A DNA stretch of 64,000 nucleotides from Mya arenaria (lineage: Eukaryota; Mollusca; Bivalvia; Myida; Myidae). Location of the stretch: positions 68,960,046 to 69,024,045 of the forward strand of contig NC_069125.1 of assembly GCF_026914265.1 (NCBI RefSeq), given 5' to 3'. Shown piece by piece: positions 12,552 to 25,200 of this stretch. The position numbers and the translations under genes were made by a program. A model generated the notes under the pieces. That model did not search any database. It saw nothing but the letters and a program-made list of their open reading frames with translations, and was not told where the DNA came from. Within the stretch, counting starts at the first letter, position 1. Each line of letters begins with the position of its first letter.

Positions 12552-14012
12552 ATTCGTCGAAGTAATGCTTACTAATGAAAATACACTTTATGATAAGCTT
12601 GTCCAGTCAGTACCATAATGCACGTTACACGATATTGTCGCCCTCTCCCGATACTGTCGACATCTTCCATCAAAAATGATAATTCGTTACAGTCGAAGCC
12701 CAACAATTCACTATCCTACTTGAAAACATATATGGTATTGATGCGGTGATGCATATGGCGAGTAGTTATGAATAGAACAGACAAGTTCTACAATTTAACT
12801 TTTGCATTTCATCAGCTTCGCCGCTACTGAAAATATGTGTTAATGGTGAAATTGACTTTTAAATATAATAGAAGGCATATGGTAGTGATGCGGTGATGCA
12901 TATAGCGAGTAGTTATGAATAAAACAGACAAGTTCTACATTTTAACTTTATTTGCAGGTATCGACCCGTATTCAATTTAAACTGGCAAACATTGTTTTCG
13001 TCACAAATCAGTCGTTGCAGTATATCCTTAATATACATTCTTAACCATTTTGTATTTAACACGTATACGGAGTGGGCGTTTAAGTTTAGAGATGTACTTT
13101 TAACATGTGGTATAATTATATGTCAAATTGATGATAATCAAGTGCCTGATTGTAAAAAGATTCCTTGTTTTATACATACAGAATCATTTTTGATGGTATG
13201 CATTTTTCATCATCTTTTACCACTACTGCATTTAAACATCTACTGTATTTTGCACAGTCATTACTCTATGGGCGCGAACTTTTTGATCACAACTTAGAAT
13301 TAAATAAAAAAAAAAATTTAACAAGAGGGCCGTGATTACCCTAAAACGCTCACCTGAGTGAAAGTTTTAAACCATTTGGTTAAACATATTTGTTATTGAA
13401 AACATACAAAGAATGCAAGGTCATACACACAATATCAAAATATTGATTTGGACTATAGATATATATGGTAAAAAAGTATGCCCTTTCCCATTTATTTTTT
13501 TAATTTTTTTGTTGTTGATAGAGGACTACTGTATGATGCTACATACAAAATATTAAGGGTTTGGGCCTGGTGGTTTCATACAAGAAGAATATAACATATT
13601 TTCCTATATAGATTAGGAGGGGATGTTGTCTAAAGCAATTGTTAGCGACAGACGATGGACATAGATCAATCACAATAGCTCACCTTCAACACTTCATGCT
13701 TGGGTCAGCTAAAAAAAGACCACATATTGTTTCATTTCTATTTTCTTTATTTCAGTTTATAAGTTGTTCATATGAAGGGTATGTTATATAACACATGGCA
13801 TGCACATGAATACTATAAAAGGGGTAAAATACCAACCAAAACTCATCTTACTCATACTGCCCGACATTAAATAGGTGATATATTGAATACATGTTGTAAC
13901 TGATAAACTTTTGCTTTCTTTAACTGCACTGGACTTTAAGGTTTAATTTCCATAGCTTCCTCCAAACAATTAACTATGGACTGCAAAAATGCTGGCTAAT
14001 AAAATCCAGATT
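12552..14012. repeat. Tandem duplication unit 3, partial (array edge)
   Basis: This segment aligns with positions 1 to about 1535 and 6249 to about 7580, i.e. the 3' flank of the tetraspanin. Similarity stops abruptly near 14012, after the shared bases AAAATCCAGATT. No tetraspanin exon is present because the unit is cut off before exon 7. This edge is the breakpoint of the array. Confidence 0.88.
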
Positions 14013-15340
14013 TTACAATCATAAATATGCATGTATAAATTCGAAGAGCTATAACCAATTTTCTTATTCCAAACTGAAAGTATATGGTCGTTAAAATAAT
14101 TATATTATTTATAATCTTGTAAAATATGAGTTTAAAACACAAGTATGCTAGCCTATTTTACAAATTAATAATGGCATAATCAATTGAACAATTATAATTT
14201 AATCAAAATGAATACTTAAAATGCTGAGTATGATATATTAACAATGAATACTATGCAAAAGACTGAAATTAAGTAAATTAAGAAATCTTAGGCAGCATGT
14301 AAGAATGCATGTACATTTATTTACAGTTACATTAACAATAAATATAAAATACACTAACAATAAATAATATATTGCAAGTTTGTGGGATAAGTGATGTCCA
14401 TTAACAATAATGTACAACTAAATGACTACAAACATTAACGGACTAATCTTTGGATAAAATCATATATCTGCCATAAAGTGGCCGTGAATCTGCACTTCCA
14501 TGGGTCATGAAATCAGTTATTGTGAAATGTCAAGATCTTGGTTAGTAATGAGTATTAGTTCTACTTAGGCTACTTTAATTAAATGATTTTATGAGAGCAG
14601 GTTAAACATAGTGTTAACCAAGATCATGCAGGCAAAATTCTTATCATAACCATCATAACCGTAAGATTGTTTTTTTAATACTTATTTCATGACCTATAAT
14701 AACAGTTAACTGAAAAAAGTTCCAGCCTTACAAGACATGAACACTTATATTGCTTAGATGCTTACACCTATGTAAACACTGAATTATCTTTGAAATACGA
14801 AAGCAGAACACATAGTTCTGTCATAAAAAGGCAAGCGTAACTGGTCCTTATTCTGGTGACGGTTAGAAACTACGAAATGAAGGTATACTTACAAAATCAT
14901 ACCTACATACAAACTAGAATTCCAAGAAACGGATGTGTCTCCTGTCAGGTGCCCCTATAATTTTTCATGAAAATGTCACGATGACCTTTACCTTCAACCC
15001 TTTATTCAATAAGGGTCATCGACAGATAATGAACAATGCTCACACAAAGGTTTAACACTCTTCATCTAGTCATTCAAAAGTTGTTGATTGGAAACGAAAG
15101 TGTGACATGGACATCTAGGGTGCTGCCTGACAAAGTAATAGAATCCCTGTGTCTGCCATGCTTCCCATGGGACACAAACAATAAAATAGCTTTAATTAGT
15201 ATTCAAAAGTAAAAGTGTGTAAAAGTTGTTCATTTCAAATGTATATAGTTTCAAAGAATACATTAATGACAAAAAATTAGAGACGGCATATGTGTAAATC
15301 ATAAATATAGCTGCTCTTGAGATTTGTAAGACAGAAGAGT
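14013..15340. other. Intergenic, no gene seen
   Basis: This is AT-rich sequence between the tetraspanin array and the 3' end of the GIT gene. I see no exon-like stretches with splice sites and no clear repeat structure. Confidence 0.6.
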
Positions 15341-15344
15341 CAAG

Positions 15345-15760
15345 GCCATCACCTACTGGTAGATACTTAAGGTCATCCCCTATAGGTAGATGGTCAAGGT
15401 CATCCCCTACTGGTAGATGCTCAAGGTCATCCCCTACTGGTAGATGCTCAAGGTCATCCCCTACTGGTAGATGCTCAAGGTCATACCCTACAGGTTGATG
15501 CCCAATCTCATCCCCTACAAGTTGATGCTCAAGGTCATCCCCTACTGGTAGATGCTCAAGGTCATCCCCTACTGGTAGATGCTCAAGGTCATACCCTACA
15601 GGTTGATGCCCAATCTCATCCCCTACAAGTTGATGCTCAAGGTCATCCCCTACTGGTAGATGCTCATGGTCGTCCCCTACACTACAGGTTGATGGTCAAA
15701 AGCATAACCTACAGGTAGATAGTCAAGGTCCTCCTTACGGAAAATTATCATGGTCATCAC
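15345..15760. repeat. 27-bp minisatellite, about 15 copies
   Basis: The unit reads roughly CAAGGTCATCCCCTACTGG then TAGATGCT (27 bases). A variant block (ACAGGTTGATGCCCAATCTC) returns after 108 bases, i.e. four units, so there is a higher-order repeat. It lies just beyond the probable 3' end of the GIT transcript. Confidence 0.85.
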
Positions 15761-15906
15761 CTACATGTAGATAGATTCTTCCTCATAAAATGAAGAGCAT
15801 AGATGCTTGTCCTACTTTGACCCGTCCTGTTTCTCTCACTCAGAACTAGCAACAATCCATTAAAATATACACAGGACAGGATATTGCAACATATAACAAA
15901 CATTTC

Positions 15907-15912
15907 TTTATT
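15907..15912 (-). terminator. Candidate polyadenylation signal of the GIT gene
   Basis: AATAAA on the minus strand lies 300 bases after the GIT stop codon (16211). This implies a 3' UTR of about 320 bases. Confidence 0.45.
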
Positions 15913-16210
15913 CCACAGGACTGAGGAGAAAAGAAGTAACTTAAGGAAGTATTTCAGATAGAAACATGATGGAACTGAGAATTTTAAGAAGTGACCTAAA
16001 TGAACTTATCAAAAACATTGCCGACAACTTTGATTAACAAGATGATGGTAATAGCTAATATTTTTCATTAACAAATCAGATAAGCTGAACTATAAACCTC
16101 TGAAATCGGTTATTTTTCCTTTGTAAATGCATTCACTCTTGGCTGTGATTGATTGCATTTATCAATGGTTCAAGGGAGGCAACTAGATTTGAATGTTTTC
16201 CCTGCCATCA

Positions 16211-19200
16211 TCATTGAAAGAGGGTCACAAGCTGTTTGGCAGACTTCGCAATGTCATAGGCACATTGTATCACTTGTTGTGTTTTGATGGAGGGGTCAAA
16301 AGTCAACTCCTCCGTTTCCATGGAGATATCTGAACACTCGGAGCACTCCTCCTGCAGACGGACAGCACTTGTCACCAACTGGCCCAGAGCACACTTTACA
16401 CTCTCTTCATCAGGCTTCTGTGGAATAATGGAAAAACTTATTTAAAAGAATAATGCGTTTATTGTATATTGTAACAATTTGAGTTTGGTAAGAATGTTGT
16501 CACAATAAGTCTTATTACTGGTCAAAGTTAACCGATTACTTCTTTTAATTAACATGAATAATAATTTTGATCTACTATGCTACTTGTGAGCTACTGACCT
16601 CTGGGAAGACCTCAACCATTTCTAATACTGCGGCGTGGATGTTGTTGGCACAGGGACCATAACTGAAACATGTTCCAAAACAAAATAAGCATCCAAATCT
16701 CCCATATCGGCATATGTATGTGTTACCCTGTTAAAAAATCTTATCAGGACAAAGTAGATAATTAATCTGAGTTTACAGAAATTTTTGATTTAGACTGAAT
16801 TGTTTTATATGGCGAAAAAAGCAGTAAAAATTGTTTCAGTTCTAAAATCCAAGAAACATATCCCTTAAAAATTATTTTTTCTCAAATGTCCATTTAACGT
16901 TTTAAGAGATTCAACCAAGTCCTGAATCATGACAAGTTTTGAGACCCACTCCCCTTCTACCTTGTGATGTTGCGTTCTTGGGCTGAAAGGAGAAGTGTCT
17001 GGATTTTCTTAGTAATTTTCTCCGTCTTTTGCATGAGGAGTTCAAGGGAAGGGTAGCCCTCCAGCCCCTCCATGTCCTCCAGGGGGCCGCCCTCGTACTC
17101 GCATTGCTCTCTGCAGATACAGGAAGTGCAAGAATGAGATACGTTAGATTATTAGAATACAGTCATTGGATCAAAGCATCCTCTGATCTCAAGGAACACA
17201 CACATAGTGGGCATTTAAATAGGCATGACTATGGTAACACAATGATTCATCAAAATGACATTCTTTGTTTCTAAGAAAACAGAAAAATACAATTATAAGC
17301 ACAACATCAAAACACACTCAACCTGGTCTTGTTAATCGTGTAAGAAAATAATTTCACCAGAACATTCTTTCATTTTTAAATAAAATCACATGCAAAATGC
17401 ATATCAGCTGTGAGCTTGTAGCTAAATTTTCTGAGAATCCAATAATTAATATTTACTTCCTTTTGAAATTAATTTATGAAATCCATTTATTGCATACTAT
17501 AATGTACTTTAGCAAAGCATATGATGGCTCCAATTCTGATTAATGCTTAAGGCTTACCTTATTGCACTTTGTTCAATGGGTAATGATCTGGGATTATCGT
17601 AGTGTGACATGGGGTTGTCGTAGTGACCGAGTGAATCATGCCGCAACTCTCCGCTGCCCTGAGAAAATGACGATCCTGAGCTGGACGACTGGAAGAGGAA
17701 TACGGTACTGTAACTTTACTGTATATACATTTGTTGCTAGATGAATGATTCCGAGGGATCTAAAATGTGTTATCTAAAATAATTTCTCAGCTCTTGTATA
17801 ATGAATGTCCCTCGTCACTGAGACCTATATGTTCTTAAAAATTTGAAAATTATATCACATAATTGTGAAAAAACAGCAACCTATTACTTTAAAACAATAA
17901 TAAAACAGGCACTAAATATATATATATCAACAAGTGGCATATATTGAAGAATAGTTTTCACCTTGTTCTCCTCAATTTGGCGATATTCGTTGCCAGACTG
18001 CACAGGGTACAAGTCATCTTTGGACTGACTCTGAAATATGTACATGTAAAAATTACATATCTTATCCAAATAATTTTACTAAAGAAAGCTTTTGCAAATC
18101 ATTCTTAATACAATTATAACTTGAAACTATTTGAGTTCCTTAAAAAAAGTATGGAAGAAGACATAAAAAAAATTCTACTTAAACTAACACAAAGCAATCA
18201 TTTTAAAATAAGAACCTTGTTAGACTTTTGCGACAATCTCTCTTGGTTTCTGGGCTCGAACATTGACTGTGGTCGGGCACCTCCGCTGTTCCTATTGGCA
18301 CGTGTCTGGATGCCCGGGATGCGCCCGAGTGTATCCTCTCCCTCAACCCCTCCGTTGGGTATCGGGGGACCCTGTCCACGTAACAAATGCTGCTGTTGCT
18401 CCCGCAGCATGGCATTCTCATGGACAAGTGAATGCACCTGTAATTGTGTAATGGAAGAAGTTCACTTATACAAGCTAATGACATTTTGCTGGTTTAAACA
18501 TTAATATTCAATATCATGAAGCCTGGCACTGCTTGCTATTTGACAACACTCCTTGCTATGTGACAGTGCTGCTTGCTAGGTGACAGCACTGCTACCTATT
18601 TGACAGTGCTGCTTGCTATGTGACAGCACTGCTACCTATTTGACAGTGCTGCTTGCTATGTGACAGCACTGCTACCTATTTGACAGTGCTGCTTGCTATG
18701 TGACAGCACTGCTACCTATTTGACAGTGCTGCTTGCTATGTGACAGCACTGCTACCTATTTGACAGTGCTGCTTGCTATGTGACAGCACTGCTACCTATT
18801 TAACAGTGCTGCTTGCTATGTGACAGCACTGCTACCTATTTGACAGCGCTGCTTGCTATGTGACATCGCTGCTTGCTATGTGACAGCACTGCTACCTATT
18901 TGACAGTGCTGCTTGCTATGTGACAGCGCTACTTGCTATGTGACAGTACTGCTTGCTATGTGACAGTACTGCTTGCTATCTGAAAGCGCTGCTTGCCATG
19001 TGACATTGCTTCTAACTATTTGACAGTGCTGCTTGCTATGTGACAGCACTGCTACCTATTTGACAGTGCTGCTTGCTATGTGACAGCGCTACTTGCTATG
19101 TGACAGTGCTGCTTGCTATGTGACAGCGCTACTTGCTATTTGACAGCGCTGCTTGCCATGTGACATTGCTTCTAACTATGTGACAGCACTGCTTGCTATG

Positions 19201-22200
19201 TGACAGCGCTACTTGCTATTTGACAGCGCTGCTTGCTATGTGACAGCGCTGCTTGCTATGTGACAGCGCTGCTTCCTATGTGGCAGCGTTGCTTGCTATG
19301 TGACAGCGCTGCTTGCTATGTGACAGCACTACTTGCTATTTGACAGTGCTCGTTGCTATGTGACAGCCCTGTTACCTATGTGACAGCGCTGCTTGCCATG
19401 TCACATTGCTTCTAACTATGTGACAGCACTGCTACCTATTTGACAGCGCTGCTTACTATATGACAGCACTGTTACCTATGTGACAGCGCTGCTTGCCATG
19501 TGACATTGCTTCTAACTATGTGACAGCACTGCTACCTATTTGACAGCGCTGCTTACTATGTGACAGGGCTGCTTGCTATGTGACATCTCTCCTAACTATG
19601 TGACAGCACTGTTACCTATGTGACAGCGCTGCTTGCCATGTCACATTGCTTCTAACTATGTGACAGCACTGCTACCTATTTGACAGCGCTGCTTACTATG
19701 TGACAGGGCTGCTTGCTATGTGACATCACTCCTAACTATGTGACAGCACTGTTACCTATGTGACAGCGCTGCTTGCCATGTCACATTGCTTCTAACTATG
19801 TGACAGCACTGCTACCTATTTGACAGCGCTGCTTACTATATGACAGCACTGTTACCTATGTGACAGCGCTGCTTGCCATGTGACATTGCTTCTAACTATG
19901 TGACAGCACTGCTACCTATTTGACAGCGCTGCTTACTATGTGACAGGGCTGCTTGCTATGTGACATCTCTCCTAACTATGTGACAGCACTGTTACCTATG
20001 TGACAGCGCTGCTTGCCATGTGACATTGCTTCTAACTATGTGACAGCACTGCTACCTATTTGACAGCGCTGCTTACTATGTGACAGGGCTGCTTGCTATG
20101 TGACATCTCTCCTAACTATGTGACAGCACTGTTACCTATGTGACAGTACTGTTGCCTATGTGACAGCACTGCTTACTATGTGACAGCACTCCTAACTATG
20201 TGACATTGCTCCTAACTATGTGACAGCACTGCTACCTATTTGACAGCGCTGTTTACTATGTGACAGCACTGCTTACTATGTGACAGCACTCCTAACTATG
20301 TGACATTGCTCCTAACTATGTGACAGCACTGCTACCTATTTGACAGCGCTGTTTACTATGTGACAGCACTGCTTACTATGTGACAGCACTCCTAACTATG
20401 TGACATCGCTCCTAACTACGTGACATCACTCCTAACTATGTGTCATCACTCCTAACTATGTGACAGCACTGTTACCTATGTGACAGCGCTGCTTATTATG
20501 TGACAGCGTTGCTTACTATGTGACAGCACTCCTAACTATGTGACAGCACTGTTACCTATGTGACAGCGCAGCTTACTATGTGACAGCGCTGCTTACTATG
20601 TGACATCACTCCTAACTATGTGACAGTGCTGCTTACTATGTGACCATTCTGGGCTTTATACATTTATAATATGAGATACATATAAGACTCTGTTAAAACA
20701 TAGCCATTTCCAGGAGCAGAACCAGGATTTGACGTTCGAGGAGGCGTAACTTAGTGTTTTTACTTGGGCCTTTCCTGCAGAACCTAAATCTATTTGGTTT
20801 AATGCTTTGTATGAGGGTTTGGGAAGAAAATGTTAACAATTTCTAGACTAAAATGGTGCTTTTTTGGTGAATTTTATTGATTATTTTCTCCTAAGTTGAT
20901 ATAAAAACTAAACTTTCAAGAGCACCGGGTGCACACTGCCTGGATCTGCTAGTGATTTCAAAAGCTCACACGAGTTTATGTTGTATTGTAGCTATCTTTT
21001 CACCTCAATATTATTGTTATGACCAGCTTGGGGCAGGTGCGGTAAACCTACCAGTGTATTGAGCCTCTCGACCTCATGTTGAAGGTTCTTGTTGGCCTGT
21101 ATAAGCTGGCGCACCTCAGACTGTGAGTGGACGAGGGCCTGCCTCATCCCCGCTACCTCATTAACCTCTGACTTTGACCCCCCTGGGTCCGGGCTTGACT
21201 GCTGAAATGCAGGAGGAAGTTAACATTTACATGACTTTCAAATAGTCATAAAAGTATAAAAAAAAAATTGACAAATTTAGTGGTAAAATCTGTTTCACTT
21301 TTAAATAATTTTTGCCATCAAGTTTCAAAATTAAGCCAATAACAATTAGGTTCAATCACTGAGATCTAGAGCCAATAGCAAGTTAGTTTATTGATAATGT
21401 TCACCGAAACATTGATCATAATCGTTGGCAACTCACTCTTTGTTCAGGAGAGGAGATGGGTACAGGGGTGGATTCTTTATCCTGGAAAACGTTGGTTACA
21501 TTGGTTATATATATGGATAGGATGTACAAAAGCATGCATTTCCATTAGTATAGTTCTATAAGGGGTGTGTATGGTAAAATATTAATGTTAGGTGTGTTGA
21601 TATCTGGCCAGACAGGAATGGGGGGGATTATGATAAAACTGAAAATGAAGGATGATGAACACATCTTTTACATTACAGCCATATTGTTGCAAAGGATTCT
21701 GTTGTAAATTTTGTCAGTTTAACATGTAAATGAATAAAATAGCATTTATCTGAATACCTTCAAAATGATCAAATATTTTTGTTGTTTAACATTCAGGCTG
21801 TTGTTACTATGATGACAATGGAAAGACGATTTGACTGGTTATTTCAAGCTTTTAATACATGCTAATACACCACTGTTTCTACACACTCATTATGTAGTAA
21901 AAACAAAACAAATGGCACCCACAGGCCAATCAATATACAAATTGCAACAACTTTGTCCAAATAAAATGTAACCATAACTTAATGGAAAACAAGGGGCAAA
22001 GCAGAAAGCGGCAATAAAGCCAGATTTTTCATTTCGACAATGGTGTATATTCAATAGAAAACCCAGTGTTTGACTATAGGTGACCCATATAAATATTTGT
22101 TCTAAACAATATGCAGATAATTATTCTGCCCAAGTTTCATAAGAATTGGATAAAAACTATTGTATTAATGACATGGAAAAAAACTTTAACGCAGAATTAA

Positions 22201-25200
22201 TCAGACATAGGTCCGCCCGCCCAGTTTTCGCTGTTCTATAACTATTAATTTCCTTTGAAAAATCCACCTAATAACATATTTTTTTTTAAGAATACCAATG
22301 TCCAAACCTCATGCTGAATGTTTGTGTCTGTTCCTATGTCCGTCTGCATGTCATCTGTCTTCATGTTGTGTACAGAGAGGTTGTCAACACTGCTGTAATC
22401 CTCATCTGAAGCCACGCTGTCGTACAGCGGCTCATCGTCACTTGCAAAACTGTTCGCGATACGCTTAAATGATGTTGGCGTCGCTGGTAGACTTTCACGC
22501 TTTTCTATGAACAGAAAAACAATAATTTACTCATATTTGTGTTCATCACAAACTGGAAAGTATTAAGTAAGAGAACAACACTGTCAATTTTCAACTCCCA
22601 AATATGTATTGTAGATGAAGTAAATATTACATCAAATAAATGTTCAAGATGCTTTATACTTTATTACCTTTTAACTGAAGATGTTCTATTTCACCTTAAT
22701 TCCCAGAATCAATTCACTTTGTTTGTATAACCATTACCAGCACTCAATAATAGGGGAAAGTATGTTTGTTTAGTCTTACTAGTACAGTAATGCCATCAAA
22801 TTATACAATTGCAATTCACAAACATTAATGAAAATAAAAATCTAATACGGTACACCTATCCATGTATCTTGATAGTAAACTATTGCATTACATGTTTTCA
22901 TATCAGTACACTAATTAAATCTTTGCACGAAACTATAACATGTTCAAGGAAAACGCAAAAGTAGACATCTGCTTGATAAATCCCTGTGACAGCACGCACA
23001 GTTTTTACCATGAGCAAGATGACTGGCAGGCTAATTATTCTCAACTAATTGAATCATAAATAAGCAAGACCTACAAACACATCCCCCAGCCTCAACACTT
23101 CAACAGATCTGCACATTATAATAATAATAATAATGAACATTAAACTGCTATAAAATGCATGCAATAATTGGTTATCTTTTCAAACTGTGCTCAAGTAAAA
23201 CTTGTATCTATCTTGTGAATCTGAATAAACTTGCTAATTTCTGAAATTTGAAAAGATGAACGCGATATCATCTCCAAGCTCATTTAACAAATATTATACT
23301 TAAAACATATTAGTTATCCTGTATGCTTATCATAAGAAACATATTATTCTTAATGTATCATGTATTTATGCTTTTCAAGATATTACTCCACAAGGACACA
23401 CCTTGAACAAGCTGAACTAATGTTCTAAACATTATTGAATATATATTCTTTTAATATATTCAAGAACAATGCTTACTTATCCTACAGTAAGGCCAAACAT
23501 AAGAATGTTGAATTCATTGTCACACAAAAAGAGTCAAGTTGCCGGACTGTTTTGCAACAAGATGATTATTTCAAACTTTCGTGGATTGAAATTAAACTTT
23601 TTTACATATTCTTCCGCAATCTTTTCATTTTTCTCTTTTATTTATCCTTCTCTGTAATGTTAATGCCCATAAATATTGCCAACCAGCTCTATTCCTTCAT
23701 GTAGCTTCAAGAGAATGCACCCGATTAAATATTGGACCAAATAACCTGTACAAAAGGACATGGTCTACTTTCCATATTCACCAAAGACACTGCAGTCATT
23801 AGAACAAAAGTGAATGTTATCTTAAATCAGTAGCTTGTCTCTGGGCAATCAACCATGCCTCCGAACATGGCTTCCACGAATACATTTTTTGAATGGAAGA
23901 CTGTGTTTAAGTAGCACATTATGATTTTAGTACTCTTATTCAATTCCATTTACCTGCCACCATATAAAGAGCCTTACTCAAAAAGAGCCTTGTTTTATTT
24001 CTTCTTTTGTCTGTACAAATATGACTTCAAGCTATCTGAGCAATAAATTCTGAACTTTACAGTTCTGGGTTTCGTACTCATTAAACATCTTAAATTGATC
24101 TTAATCTATGGATTACATATGTCAACTGGCACTCTAGACTTTGTTTATGAAATGCCAATATTTTAAGACTAATAATGGCCAATAGTATGGTTAAATAAGG
24201 TAATCAAGCATTTTTACTGTCTCATCATAGTGGAACTGTTACCAATGACCCATGACCCTAAATTGTGACCTTGACCTACGGACTTAGACTGTCTCATCAT
24301 GGCGAATGTTTGTGCAACATAAATTGAAATCTGCCAATGTAATAATTATGAATGTTTCTAAAAGGATGGCTTTAGGCCTTAACAAGTTCTGATTTATCTT
24401 CTTCAGAAGAGAGTTTCTGCATAGATCAGTGAGATAAAGGTTTGCGGCTTTTTCAGGTCCCCCCAATAAACAGCTGAAATTACCCCTTTTTAAAAGAATA
24501 ATCATTTTATAGCGTCATTTTGTGCTTCCATTATTGTTGTTTCTACACCTAATCTGGTAACTCATGTACCATTATATATTTATTGTATTTTATGCATATT
24601 AATTGATGCTTTAAAAATTTCAAAATTAACCTAACAGAGAAGGCTATTTTTCCCACGGGCACATGTCTACCATGGACGGAAAAAAGCCCTTTAAATTGTG
24701 GTTGAGTGGTTGAAACCCCACTTTCCCAACCTAACTTAACCCTTAAACTATTGGCATCAAATTAGAAGTTCTGCTCAAGAAAATGATTTTTAACACTTTA
24801 CAAACTATCTTAGAGCAATCATAAGATTGAGGGGATTAAGCAGTAGAGAGTAACGGTAAACTGTTAAAAGAAAGATTCAATTTCTGAAATTTACACAAAT
24901 TATATTTTTCTATTCTATTTTATATTTCATGGTCAAAGGGAGCTTACTCAAACAATGATTATTAACCTCTTTATAAGTTTACCAAAAAATGTTTTCAAGG
25001 TAGAATTCATCAGTTAAAAAATCTCTGATCTACTACCCCTACAAACTACCAACCCCAAATCCCTTCCATTTCGTGATCTAATAATCTAGATGTATATAAA
25101 AACTCAAACTTGCCAGCTAGTTCCATATCACAAGATTAAATCCATAACAATGAATCCAAAGCAAAATTACTAAAGATACAATATTATTCTGATTTAAAGT

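Noticed and set aside
18525-20644. CRISPR-like array of short regular repeats
   Set aside because: The units are head-to-tail with no unique spacers, inside an intron of a eukaryotic gene. It is a minisatellite.
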